From the NCBI RefSeq assembly GCF_000956505.1, contig NZ_JYIX01000036.1, positions 1 through 64,000 on the forward strand: DNA of 64,000 bases, written 5' to 3'. Below, piece by piece: positions 46,246 to 54,920 of the stretch (positions are counted from its first letter, which is position 1; every line of letters begins with the position of its first letter). The notes beneath the pieces were generated by a model that did no database searches, was not told the DNA's origin, and saw only the letters and a program-made list of their open reading frames with translations. The DNA is from Microbacterium azadirachtae. GTDB lineage: Bacteria; Actinomycetota; Actinomycetes; Actinomycetales; Microbacteriaceae. Made by a program: the position numbers and the translations under genes.

Positions 46246-46830
46246 CTATCCCGCGAGGTCGAGGCTGACCAGGGGGCGTCCTGACCGCAGCTCGCCGACG
46301 ACCGAGAACCCCGCGGCGAGGAAGGTCGACAGTGCTCCGTGGAACAGCTCGTTCGGCGACACCTTCACTGCAGCCGTGTCGACGGGGTAGCCCTCGACGA
46401 CGCGGGCGCCGGACTCGCGGGCGTAGTCGACGGCGGCCGCGAGGAGGGCGGCGTTCAAACCCTGCCCGCGATGGTCGCGTCGCACGGAGAAGCACGTCAC
46501 CGCCCACACGCCGCCATCCTCGAGCGGTTCCTGCGTGGCGGCCACGATCGCTCGCGTGTAGGCGAGCCTGGCTTGCCCCGGGCGCGGGCCGATGCGGATC
46601 CAGCCCGCGGCCTCCCCGTCCCGGTATGCGACGATGCCCGGCGGGGGACCGGTCGTGATCTCCTCCCGGAGGATCCCGACCCGCTGGTCCTTCGTCGTGG
46701 CGTTCCAGTCCTTGTTGCGCAGCACCGGCCATACGCACTGGCACGAGGCGCCGTCGCCGCCTCCGGTGAGCGTGCGCTGCACGTCCTCCCACTCCGTGAG
46801 CGTCGCTGCCTTCGTCGTGATCGCTGACAT
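46246..46830 (-). CDS. GNAT family acetyltransferase
   Basis: A 194-residue GNAT protein. The acetyl-CoA site is in SVRRDHRGQGLNAALLAAAV, and the substrate half has two Cys residues and a Trp in SCQCVWPVLRNKDW. It stands alone, with a 56-base gap to the YhhN gene and 49 bases from the MacB-like permease, all on the same strand. The substrate is unknown. Confidence 0.87.
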   Translation of the reverse strand: MSAITTKAATLTEWEDVQRTLTGGGDGASCQCVWPVLRNKDWNATTKDQRVGILREEITTGPPPGIVAYRDGEAAGWIRIGPRPGQARLAYTRAIVAATQEPLEDGGVWAVTCFSVRRDHRGQGLNAALLAAAVDYARESGARVVEGYPVDTAAVKVSPNELFHGALSTFLAAGFSVVGELRSGRPLVSLDLAG

Positions 46831-46879
46831 GGTCCGACCCTACGCGGCGGTTCGGACAGGGGCGCGGAACCGCGGGACT

Positions 46880-48127
46880 TCACCCGCCCAGCGCGGTGGT
46901 CGGGTCGGTGCGGGCGGCTCGGACGGCGGGGTAGAGGCCGGCGACGGCGCCGATGAGGAGCGTGGCCCCGATCGCGATGGCGAGGGTGACGGGAGGGATG
47001 GCGACTGGCCATCCTCTGAGAAGCGCGAAGCCTGCGGTCACCGCCACACCGAGGGCGGCGCCGAGGACTCCGCCCAGTGCCGAGAGCAGCAGCGCCTCGG
47101 AGAGGAACTGCGTGCGGATGTGGCCCCGAGTAGCGCCGAGCGCGCGTCGCAGGCCGATCTCGCGGCGGCGTTCCAGCACGGAGATGATCATCGTGTTCGC
47201 CACGCCGATGCCGCCGACGAGCAGTGCGACGGAGCCGAGACCGACGAGAAGACCGGTGAACGCCTGGTCCGCGGCCTTCTTCGCGGCGAGGGCATCGGAG
47301 GGACGGGACACGGTGACCTGGTCGGGTGTCTGCGGGCTGACGGTCCGACCGAGACGGGTGCGCACCGACTCCACGGCCGCGTCCGATGATCGTTCGTAGA
47401 CCATGGTCGGGCTTCCGTCGTAGCCGAACTGCGCGTGGGCGATCGGGATGCCGATCAGGGCGGACGTGTCCAGTTCGGGCGCGAGAGGGACGGCCTCGAG
47501 AATGCCGACCACCGTGAAGTAGCGGCCGCCGAGCCACACCTGTGCTCCGGGAGAGGCCACTCCCAGTCTTTCGGCCGCCTTCGCGCCCAGCACCACGGCC
47601 GGGAAGTTCGCGGTGGCGGCGTTCAGCCATGATCCGGCCGCGAGTCTCGCTCCGGTGGTGCCTGGCAGCCGCAGGTCGGCCGCCCGCACTGTGATTCCGC
47701 CGGTCTCGGACGGATCCGTCAGATGGCTGCGATAGACGCTCACGGACAGGTCGCCGTAGCCGCTGGCGCTCTCGACGCCGTCGAGCATCCCGACCTTCGC
47801 GATCGTGTCGGGAGGGAGCTTCGTGTCCTGACCGAAGACGCTCTTCCCTGCCTGGGCGGTCAGCAGGTTGGTCCCGAGGCTCGCCAACTGGGCGTTGAGC
47901 TTCGCCTGGCTCGATGCGGAGATGCCGACGACGGCGATCATCGCGGCGATCCCGATGGCGATGCCCAGCGCCGACAGGATCGCGCGAGCAGGCCGGGTGC
48001 GAAGGCCCACGGTGCCCAGGCGCACGGCGTCCCTCGCGAGCAGTCGCGAGCGGGGACGCGGTGGGGGCGCTGAGGGGTTCGCCGCCGAGGTCGTGGCGAA
48101 GTCCGCCGGTGCCGTTGTGATGCTCAT
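46880..48127 (-). CDS. MacB-like ABC permease (second set)
   Basis: A 415-residue FtsX/MacB permease. The first helix is in [20 protein letters not shown], a large extracellular domain follows, then three C-terminal helices with [20 protein letters not shown]. Start overlaps the ATPase stop. It closely parallels the permease at 19745 in length and architecture. It is the last gene of a set led by a two-component system, so it may export the compound that the kinase senses. Confidence 0.92.
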   Translation of the reverse strand: MSITTAPADFATTSAANPSAPPPRPRSRLLARDAVRLGTVGLRTRPARAILSALGIAIGIAAMIAVVGISASSQAKLNAQLASLGTNLLTAQAGKSVFGQDTKLPPDTIAKVGMLDGVESASGYGDLSVSVYRSHLTDPSETGGITVRAADLRLPGTTGARLAAGSWLNAATANFPAVVLGAKAAERLGVASPGAQVWLGGRYFTVVGILEAVPLAPELDTSALIGIPIAHAQFGYDGSPTMVYERSSDAAVESVRTRLGRTVSPQTPDQVTVSRPSDALAAKKAADQAFTGLLVGLGSVALLVGGIGVANTMIISVLERRREIGLRRALGATRGHIRTQFLSEALLLSALGGVLGAALGVAVTAGFALLRGWPVAIPPVTLAIAIGATLLIGAVAGLYPAVRAARTDPTTALGG

Positions 48128-48813
48128 GCGACCGACCTGCTCGCCGAATCGGAGAGCACGCGGCCATCGCGGATCGCGATCCGTCGAGGCAGTCGCTCCG
48201 CCAGCTCCGCATCGTGGGTGATGACCACGACGGTGGTTCCCCGGGCGTTGATCTCGTGCAGCAGTTCGATGATCCTCGCCCCGGCCATCGAGTCGAGGTT
48301 GCCGGTCGGTTCGTCGGCCAGCAGCAGAGGCGGTTCGCCGATCATCGCGCGGGCGATGGCGACGCGCTGCCGCTCTCCGCCGGAGAGCTGGTGCGGACGA
48401 TGGCCATGCCGATGGCCGAGCCCCACGCGGTCGAGCACGGCGCGCGCCCGCTCCCGCCGCTCCGGTCGCGGGATTCCTGCATAGAGCAGCCCGTCCGCCA
48501 CATTGTCGAGAGCGGTCACGCCCTCCGCCAGGTGGAATTGCTGGAAGATGAAACCGATTCGATGGGCGCGCAGCGCCGAGAGGGCACGATCCGAGAGGCT
48601 CCTCACATCCACTCCTTCGATGAGTGCCGTGCCGGCGGTGGGCCTGTCGAGCGTGCCGATCAGATTGAGGAGGGTCGACTTGCCGGAGCCGCTCGGGCCG
48701 ACGATCGCGACGAACTCGCCCTCGCGGATGGTCAGGTTCACTCCGGCGCAGGCGAGCGCGGGGGGTTCGCCGTAGCCCCGCTCGACGTCACGGAGCACGA
48801 TGATGTCGCTCAT
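48124..48813 (-). CDS. ABC transporter ATPase, MacB/LolD type (second set)
   Basis: A 229-residue ATPase. Walker A is GPSGSGKST, the signature [10 protein letters not shown], Walker [13 protein letters not shown] and the switch His lies in [10 protein letters not shown]. The motifs are nearly the same as those of the ATPase at 19080. It overlaps the adaptor gene upstream and the permease gene downstream. Confidence 0.95.
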   Translation of the reverse strand: MSDIIVLRDVERGYGEPPALACAGVNLTIREGEFVAIVGPSGSGKSTLLNLIGTLDRPTAGTALIEGVDVRSLSDRALSALRAHRIGFIFQQFHLAEGVTALDNVADGLLYAGIPRPERRERARAVLDRVGLGHRHGHRPHQLSGGERQRVAIARAMIGEPPLLLADEPTGNLDSMAGARIIELLHEINARGTTVVVITHDAELAERLPRRIAIRDGRVLSDSASRSVA

Positions 48814-49964
48814 GATCCTGGCACCACGACTTTCTGTCCTTCGTCGATCCCCGGTCCGGTGATCTCGACGCGCCCTCCGGCGAACAGGCCGGTCGTCACA
48901 GGGACGCGTGTGGTCTTGCCGGACCGGGGATCGACGATCTCGACTCCGAAACGGTTCCCGTCGAGCGCCTGGAGGGCTCCGACGGGGACGGAGAGCACGT
49001 TCTCGCGCGCCTCCGACGGGAAGTTCACGGTCACGCTCGCCTGCTGCAGGGGGCCGACCGAGGCCGGGTCGGAGAGGGCGACCACCACCGGGATGACCAC
49101 CGTCTTGCCTGCGCCGCTCTCCTTCTCGGTCGGTACTCCCACCGAGGCGATCGTGCCGTCTGTGGATTTTCCCGACGGCAGATCGATGGTGACCTTGCCG
49201 CCGACCGTCGCGAGCTGCTGGTCGGCCAGTTTGAGGTCGACATCCACCTTCTTGTCGAGCGCTGTGACCCCGAGCACGGGTGAGCCAGGGCCGAGCTGCG
49301 CGCCGACCGGTGCTTTCACCGCGGCGACCCGGACATCACCGACGGAGAACACGACGCGGCCGAGGTCGATGACGCCGGTCCTCTCCTGACCGGTGGCCTT
49401 CTGCCAGGCCCGGATGGCCTCGGCGGTGCGCGCGGTGAACTCCTCGTCCGGTTCGCGGGAGAAGTAGCCGAGTGCGGCAAGGCTGCGCTCGAGCTGTGCG
49501 ACATCCGGACCGTTCGACATCCCCTCCTCGAAGGCCCGCCACGCCGGGAGATCGCCGTGGAACAGGAACACGGGGACGTTGTCGACGGCGAAGAGCGCCT
49601 GGCCGAGGGCGATCTGCGTGCCGGGCGCCGGCAGCGAGGTGATGACTCCGCCGACCCCGCTCATGATGTCTCGGGCGCCCGCGTAGGCGAGAGTGCCGGT
49701 CGACTTCGTCGTACCGGTGAGCGTGCCCCGCTCGATCGGCGCTGATTCGACGTGCAGGGTCTTCTTGACGGGCGGCGGGGAGGAAGGCGTCGCGCCGAAG
49801 GCATAGGCCCCGGCACCGGCGCCGAGGAGAACAGCCACTCCGGCGGCAGCGCCGACGATCACCCGCCGACGCCGCCGCTTCCTGCGTGCGAGGTCGACCT
49901 GGGTCCCCGGTGCGGGCGCCGAATCGTGCTCCGCGGCTTCGGCCGCTGAGGTCGTCTCAGCCAT
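48810..49964 (-). CDS. Membrane-fusion-type adaptor with peptidoglycan-binding domain (second set)
   Basis: A 384-residue adaptor. An Arg/Lys-rich cytoplasmic stretch precedes one membrane helix at about residues 38-58. Then come a peptidoglycan-binding type 1 fold ([20 protein letters not shown]) and HlyD-like beta domains. Unlike the paralogue at 17629 it has no long coiled-coil. The ATG at 49964 overlaps the lipoprotein stop by eight bases; an ATG six codons earlier is an alternative. Confidence 0.85.
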   Translation of the reverse strand: MAETTSAAEAAEHDSAPAPGTQVDLARRKRRRRRVIVGAAAGVAVLLGAGAGAYAFGATPSSPPPVKKTLHVESAPIERGTLTGTTKSTGTLAYAGARDIMSGVGGVITSLPAPGTQIALGQALFAVDNVPVFLFHGDLPAWRAFEEGMSNGPDVAQLERSLAALGYFSREPDEEFTARTAEAIRAWQKATGQERTGVIDLGRVVFSVGDVRVAAVKAPVGAQLGPGSPVLGVTALDKKVDVDLKLADQQLATVGGKVTIDLPSGKSTDGTIASVGVPTEKESGAGKTVVIPVVVALSDPASVGPLQQASVTVNFPSEARENVLSVPVGALQALDGNRFGVEIVDPRSGKTTRVPVTTGLFAGGRVEITGPGIDEGQKVVVPGS

Positions 49965-50478
49965 TGGGTCGCGCGCTTCCACCGTCGGCGTCGCCCGCGC
50001 CGGGCAGACACTTCTTGAGCACCTCCGGGGGGACGTCCATCGGCATGGCCGCAGTGCTTCCGTTCTTCGGGTCCGGCATGTCGATGCCGTTCTCGCGGAA
50101 GCACTTCGCGCTCTTCAGCGCCTCTTCCTGCAGCTGCTCTTCCGTCTTGCCCTCGTCGCCGGGGGCGGCGGGAGGATTGCCGAGCTTCTCCCGGCACTTG
50201 GTGCTCGCCTTGTCGAAGGCGGCGGCGTTCGATTGATCGATCGTGACGCCGAGACCGCCCTTGCTGGGATCAGGGAAATCGAGACCCTCGCCGCGCATGC
50301 ACTGGGCGAACGCGAGTTGCCAGTCGTCGAAGCTCTTGGCTTCGGCTGAGGGCCTCTCGGCTCCGTCGCTGCTCGGCTGGCCGCCGCCTCCGGCGCTGCA
50401 TCCCGACAGGATGGCGATCGTCAGGGGCACAGCAGCCAGGGCGGCCAGCGCGCCACGCGACCTCTTCGTGAGGAACAT
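49957..50478 (-). CDS. Putative lipoprotein with duplicated Cys motif (second set)
   Basis: A 173-residue lipoprotein with lipobox LSGC (residues 24-27). The mature part has two copies of a motif: CMRGEGLDFPDP and CFRENGIDMPDP, each followed about 40 residues later by another Cys (KCREKLG, KCLPGAG). Disulfide pairs or a ligand site are likely. The function is unknown. It holds the same place as the lipoprotein at 16601, and follows the kinase gene by 77 bases. GAAAGGAG serves as ribosome site. Confidence 0.85.
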   Translation of the reverse strand: MFLTKRSRGALAALAAVPLTIAILSGCSAGGGGQPSSDGAERPSAEAKSFDDWQLAFAQCMRGEGLDFPDPSKGGLGVTIDQSNAAAFDKASTKCREKLGNPPAAPGDEGKTEEQLQEEALKSAKCFRENGIDMPDPKNGSTAAMPMDVPPEVLKKCLPGAGDADGGSARPNG

Positions 50479-50555
50479 GGTCTCTCCTTTCGGAGCAACT
50501 CCCGTTGGCGTTGCTCTTCTGGAACCAGTTCAGCGAACTGCCCGTTGTGACGGCG

Positions 50556-51788
50556 TTAAGGCGCTTCTTTAGGTTTTGCTGACGTCGCGGGCGGGACAAG
50601 GGTGAAGGTCACGGTGAGCCCGCCCTTCGGGTTCGCGACGATGGCGAGTCCGGCGCTGTGGACCTCGGCGACGCTGGCGACGATCGCCAGTCCGAGCCCG
50701 TGGTGCCGATGCCCGCCCGTGCGGCCCGTGCCGCGCACGAACGGTTCGGTGAGCGAAGCGACGGTGCTCGTCGTCACGACGGGACCCGTATTCGCGACCT
50801 GCACCTGCGCGCCGTTCGAGCGATGGCCCGTTGTCAGCCGGAGAGTGCCGTCCTCGATGTTGTGACGGAGGGCGTTCTGGACCAGGTTCGCCACCGCCCG
50901 ATGCAGGAGCACCGGATCTCCCAGGGCTTCCGCCGGTTCGAGATCCGTCTCCACCCGCACACCGGAGGAGGCGATCTCCTCACGGAGGTCCTGCAGCACG
51001 TCCGCCGCGATCCGCGCGAGGTCGATCTTCTCGTTCCGAGTTCCCCTTGCGCCGATCTCAGCGAGGGTGAGCAGCGAATCGACGGTCTCGATGTTGCGCC
51101 TGTTCGTCTGATAGACCCGTTCGGCAACCCTCCGAAGCGACTCCGTGTCGAGGTCGGGATCGGCCAGCGCGACTTCCAGCATCGTCTGGTTGGTCGCGAG
51201 CGGGGTGCGCAGCTCATGGGAGGCGTTCGCAGCGAACCTGCGGTGGGACTGGAACGCTCCGTCGAGCTTCTCCAGCATGTCGTCGAAGGTGTCGGCGAGG
51301 TCGTGCACCTCGTCGCCTGGCCCCCGCATTCCGATGCGGTGATCGAGCGCTCCCGTCGCCGCGAGCTTCGCGGCGGAGTTGATCTCGGTGAGCGGACGCA
51401 GCACCCGTCCTGCGATCACCCAGCCGAGGACCGCGCCGATCACGGCGAGCACCACGAGGGCCAGGATCGAGATGGTGAGCAGGGTGTTCAGGATGTCGGA
51501 GGCGCTCGTGAGCTCAAGCGCGGCAGTGGAATCGACGCCGGTCGGCAGTGGCGTCGCCGGGGCCGCGTTGAGTGGCGGAGAGGACGGATACGAGGCTTCC
51601 AGCGTGTCCGCGGGCAGGATCGCATACGTCGGCACGTAGCGCATGAAGACGTAGATCGTTCCGAGCATCACCGCGCCGCTCGCCGTCAGGAGAGTCGCGT
51701 ACGTGAGGGTCAGCCGGGCACGGATCGTCATCCGCGGCCGCCACAGAGGCACGCTCCGCGACACGGACCGGTCAGTCACGGGAGCCAT
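50556..51788 (-). CDS. Sensor histidine kinase
   Basis: A 410-residue membrane kinase. Two membrane helices flank an extracellular loop of ~70 residues rich in Pro, Ala and Ser. HAMP follows, then the H-box SHELRTPLAT at about residue 190 and the HATPase domain with GHRHHGLGLAIV. The first 19 residues before MTIRARLTLT may not be translated; the alternative ATG is at 51731. It pairs with the response regulator it overlaps, and probably controls the downstream transporter set. Confidence 0.92.
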   Translation of the reverse strand: MAPVTDRSVSRSVPLWRPRMTIRARLTLTYATLLTASGAVMLGTIYVFMRYVPTYAILPADTLEASYPSSPPLNAAPATPLPTGVDSTAALELTSASDILNTLLTISILALVVLAVIGAVLGWVIAGRVLRPLTEINSAAKLAATGALDHRIGMRGPGDEVHDLADTFDDMLEKLDGAFQSHRRFAANASHELRTPLATNQTMLEVALADPDLDTESLRRVAERVYQTNRRNIETVDSLLTLAEIGARGTRNEKIDLARIAADVLQDLREEIASSGVRVETDLEPAEALGDPVLLHRAVANLVQNALRHNIEDGTLRLTTGHRSNGAQVQVANTGPVVTTSTVASLTEPFVRGTGRTGGHRHHGLGLAIVASVAEVHSAGLAIVANPKGGLTVTFTLVPPATSAKPKEAP

Positions 51789-52440
51789 CGAACCGGTAGC
51801 CGCAGCCCGGCACGGTCTGGATCATCCACGGTTCGCCCAGCTTCTTGCGAAGCGTCGAGATGGTCACCCTGATCGTGTTGGTGAACGGGTCGGCATTCAT
51901 GTCCCACGCCTTCTCGAGCAGCCGTTCGGCGCTGAGCACCCCGCCGTCCGCCCGCATGAGCAGCTCGAGCACGGCGAACTCCTTCCGACTCAGCCGCACG
52001 CGCCTGCCGTTCCTCGTCACCTCGCGCCGGAACGAATCGAGTCGCACTCCGCCGTCGGCAAGGGTCGGGGGTGCGGCCGGCTGATTGCGGCGCTCCAGAG
52101 CTCGCAATCGTGCAACGAGCTCGGGGAAGTCGAACGGCTTCGCCACGTAGTCGTCAGCGCCCAGCTCGAACCCCAGGACCTTGTCGTCGAGGGTCCGCGC
52201 TGCGGTCAGCATCAGCACGCGCACCTGAGGGTGCTCGGCCACGATGCGCCCGCACACCTGGTCGCCATGCACGCCCGGGATATCCCGGTCGAGAACGATG
52301 ACGTCGTAGTCGTTGATCGTGACGTACTCCAGAGCGGCGTCGCCGTCGTGCACGACATCGACCGCGATGCCCTCCCGGCGCAGCCCGGTCTGGATCGCGT
52401 CGGCGAGAAACGGCTCGTCTTCGACGATCAATACACGCAC
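51772..52440 (-). CDS. OmpR/PhoP-type response regulator
   Basis: A 222-residue regulator. The receiver domain begins MRVLIVEDEPF with the phosphoacceptor Asp51 in VIVLDRDIPG and Lys in VAKPFDFPEL. A winged-helix domain ends with VRGxGYRF-like PGCGYRFDGS. The GTG at 52440 is chosen because the receiver fold starts there and GGAGGAG precedes it; an in-frame ATG at 52482 would add 14 residues. It heads a six-gene operon with the kinase, lipoprotein, adaptor, ATPase and permease. Confidence 0.92.
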   Translation of the reverse strand: MRVLIVEDEPFLADAIQTGLRREGIAVDVVHDGDAALEYVTINDYDVIVLDRDIPGVHGDQVCGRIVAEHPQVRVLMLTAARTLDDKVLGFELGADDYVAKPFDFPELVARLRALERRNQPAAPPTLADGGVRLDSFRREVTRNGRRVRLSRKEFAVLELLMRADGGVLSAERLLEKAWDMNADPFTNTIRVTISTLRKKLGEPWMIQTVPGCGYRFDGSRD

Positions 52441-52549
52441 CGCTCCTCCAAAGTTCGCGCCGGTCGGCTCCTGCAAAGCCAAGCACGGCGACCATAACGT
52501 TGGCGTAAAGCACTTCGGCGCGGGGATCCGCCCGGAGACTCAGCGAAGC

Positions 52550-54118
52550 CTAGCTCCAGTCCACGAGTGCGGAGCGGTAGAAGCCGATGCCGCGGGCGCT
52601 CCAGATGCGCGGGTGCAGGGACAGACGATCGCGATACTCATCCCAGACGCCCTCCTCAGCCGGAGACCAGGCGCGCTCCGCGAAGCCGGGGAGCCGGGTG
52701 GTCAGCAGCAGCTGCATCTCCTCCGTTTCGGTGATCGTGTCCGCCCACATGGTCGCCTCGACCCCGGCGATGCGTTCCGGTCGCAGTCCTGCGAAAGCCG
52801 TCGCCGGATCCCACTCATAGAACTCGCGCAGGGTGCGGGGCGAGTACACGTCGAGACCGAGATGGGGGCGGCGCACGGTCTGCGCCTCGTCGAGCGAGGG
52901 CTCGGCATGCGGGGTGTCGAAATAGGCGACCCGCGTGGGGGACACGAGGATACCGGCGCCCTGCTCCTGAGCCCGCGCCAGATCGCCTGCAGCCGTGCCG
53001 TAGAAGGGCAGGATCCGTGCCGGCATCCCCGCAGGCAGGGGCTGCCCCGCGGCGGCGAGCGCCTCGAGCTTGTCGAGATCGCCTCCCGGGCCGGCGAAGT
53101 CGATCCATACCTGCGCGACGTCGTCGGGGCCGAATCCGGCACGCGATCCCTCCTGGAACGCGATCGGGCGCACATCGAAGTCCCGCACGAGCTGCAGTGC
53201 ACGGCGGACGAAGACTCCGTACAGGTCGTCCGGCATGCGGAACGCCTCATCGCCGCCGACATGGATCACCGGGCTTGCGGTGATGTCCAGAAGCTGTCGA
53301 TAGATCTCCCGCAGAAGGTCCCAGAGGCCGTCGGCGTCCGGGTCGGCGTATGCGACGTCGCGCTCGCCGGTGTGCACCAGCACACCCAGGTCGGGGCGCG
53401 CGCGGATGAAGGCGGCGCAGTGCCCAGGAAGGTCGATGTCGGGGATGATCTGGATGTGCCGAAGCGCGGCGTGCGCGACGATCGCGGCGAGATCGTCGCG
53501 GGTGTATCGCTCGGGAGTCGCTGCCGTGAGCTCGGGATGGCCGTCGACCTCGATCCGCCATGCCTCGTTGTCGACCAGGTGGAGTTGCATCGCGTTGAAC
53601 TTGTAGAGCGCGAGGAGGTCGATCACCTCGCAGACCTCCGCAACGGAATAGTAGTGCCGCGCGACATCGAGCAGGAGCGACCGCCAGGCGAAGCGAGGCC
53701 GGTCCTCGATCTCCACCGCCTCGAGCAGGATCGATCCGTCGGCTCCCGGGGAGGCGAGCGCCAAGAGCTGTCGCAACGTGGTGAGACCGCGGAACGCGCC
53801 GACGTCGGTGGCGGCGAGGATCCTGATCCCTTCCGGGCGCACCGTGAGCCGGTACCCCTCGTCGGTGCCCTCGGCGCCGAGTCGCAGACCCGCCGCCGGT
53901 TCCTCGCGGGCGCGAGCAGGATCCACGATCGCCTCGATCGCGCCGCCGTCATCGAGGCGCAGGGCAGGGCCGCCGTCGCGGACGAGGTCGTGGAGGAGTG
54001 CGGATGCCGCGGCGCGGAGCGAGGAAGGCACGGTGAGTGCGGCGCCGGGGCGCACCTCGTGTCCGTGCGGTCCGCCGGTGCGGAGTGAGGTCGGCTGCGG
54101 GATCAGGGCGACGGGCAC
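52550..54118 (-). CDS. Beta-N-acetylhexosaminidase, glycoside hydrolase family 20
   Basis: A 522-residue GH20 enzyme. The N-terminal GH20b domain is followed by a TIM barrel with the catalytic pair Asp290-Glu291 in HVGGDEAF (286-293) and DIDLPGHCAAF upstream. It should release N-acetylglucosamine or N-acetylgalactosamine from chito- or peptidoglycan fragments. No signal peptide, so it is cytoplasmic. The GTG follows AGGAGG. A perfect 20-bp palindrome lies just upstream, and the TetR gene is next. Confidence 0.92.
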   Translation of the reverse strand: MPVALIPQPTSLRTGGPHGHEVRPGAALTVPSSLRAAASALLHDLVRDGGPALRLDDGGAIEAIVDPARAREEPAAGLRLGAEGTDEGYRLTVRPEGIRILAATDVGAFRGLTTLRQLLALASPGADGSILLEAVEIEDRPRFAWRSLLLDVARHYYSVAEVCEVIDLLALYKFNAMQLHLVDNEAWRIEVDGHPELTAATPERYTRDDLAAIVAHAALRHIQIIPDIDLPGHCAAFIRARPDLGVLVHTGERDVAYADPDADGLWDLLREIYRQLLDITASPVIHVGGDEAFRMPDDLYGVFVRRALQLVRDFDVRPIAFQEGSRAGFGPDDVAQVWIDFAGPGGDLDKLEALAAAGQPLPAGMPARILPFYGTAAGDLARAQEQGAGILVSPTRVAYFDTPHAEPSLDEAQTVRRPHLGLDVYSPRTLREFYEWDPATAFAGLRPERIAGVEATMWADTITETEEMQLLLTTRLPGFAERAWSPAEEGVWDEYRDRLSLHPRIWSARGIGFYRSALVDWS

Positions 54119-54143
54119 AGGGGCTCCTCCTGCTCGGGGCTCA

Positions 54144-54163
54144 TATCTTACGCTTGTAAGATA
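54144..54163. promoter_or_regulatory. TetR-type operator upstream of the GH20 gene
   Basis: TATCTTACGCTTGTAAGATA has 8-bp arms (TATCTTAC / GTAAGATA) around GCTT. It lies 26 bases before the GTG of the hexosaminidase, over its likely promoter. A related site lies between the TetR and MFS genes. There is no T tract, so an operator fits better than a terminator. Confidence 0.75.
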
Positions 54164-54190
54164 GCAGGAGGTCGCCGGGGCGAAGGGCGA

Positions 54191-54817
54191 CTAGGGCGTT
54201 TCGGACGCCTTGTCGGGCAGTGGTGTGAAGCCGGCGAAGACGGTGTCGCGGATGCGCACCCAGTCGCCCCAGAGATCGGCGTTCTCCGGCAGGAGCACCC
54301 AGCGCTTGCGCAGTCCGTCCACGACCACCTTGAGCACGGCGATGACGGTCTCCGGGTCTTCGTACTCCTCGCGGGCGAGGGTGAGCCCGAGCCCCCTGGT
54401 GTGCGAGTCGATCGCGGCGAAGTAGGCGTGCGCCGGATGTGCGGGCGACATCGCCTCCGCCTCCAGGGTGTCGAAATGCCGGGTCTCCTCGGGGCGCTCG
54501 ACGTAGTACTGCACCGAGGCATCGGCGAGACGCCGGAGGGTGAGGTGGTCGTCGTCGGCGCGGGCGAGCGCCTGGATCCCGCGGAGGTCCTCTGCGTCGC
54601 GCTGTGCGAGGACTTCGTCCATCAGGTCGCGAAGGGTGGGGAAGTGGTGCGTGAGCCCTGGTGCGGACATGTCGCACCAGCGCGCCACCTCGCGCAGGCT
54701 GAGGCCGGCGGCGCCTTCCTCCGCGATCCGTCGCCGCGTGATCTCGATGATCTCGGCGCGCCGCGCCTCGACCGTCAGTCGTCGCTTCATCCGTCCCTCT
54801 TCCCCTGCGTCCTTCAT
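54191..54817 (-). CDS. TetR family regulator
   Basis: A 208-residue TetR protein. The helix-turn-helix is in AAGLSLREVARWCDMSAPGL near residues 34-53, and the rest is an all-helical ligand domain. A second ATG at 54790 (MKRRLTVEARR) would also give a full domain. It is divergent from the MFS exporter and upstream of the GH20 gene on the same strand. Operator-like palindromes before both neighbours suggest that it controls both. Confidence 0.9.
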   Translation of the reverse strand: MKDAGEEGRMKRRLTVEARRAEIIEITRRRIAEEGAAGLSLREVARWCDMSAPGLTHHFPTLRDLMDEVLAQRDAEDLRGIQALARADDDHLTLRRLADASVQYYVERPEETRHFDTLEAEAMSPAHPAHAYFAAIDSHTRGLGLTLAREEYEDPETVIAVLKVVVDGLRKRWVLLPENADLWGDWVRIRDTVFAGFTPLPDKASETP

Positions 54818-54886
54818 CCTTGCATCCGTTCAGGACGGTCGCCCGCGGACGCGGACGGGTGGTGGCGTGGCGGCCACGACATCCGC

Positions 54887-54906
54887 TACCTTTCATGTGG
54901 AAGATA
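54887..54906. promoter_or_regulatory. Second TetR-type operator, upstream of the MFS exporter
   Basis: TACCTTTCATGTGGAAGATA matches 14 of 20 bases of the palindrome at 54144, including the CTT and AAGATA arm ends. It lies 14 bases before the MFS start and in the divergent interval with the TetR gene, so one site could control both. Confidence 0.6.
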
Positions 54907-54920
54907 AGCCAAGGAGCCCC

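Noticed and set aside
54144-54163. Terminator after the TetR gene
   Set aside because: The palindrome is AT-rich, has no T tract, and a related copy lies before the divergent MFS gene, so an operator is the better reading.
54540-54920. Longer start for the MFS exporter
   Set aside because: The upstream reading would overlap the divergent TetR gene and its operator. The ATG at 54921 has a good ribosome site and gives the normal length.
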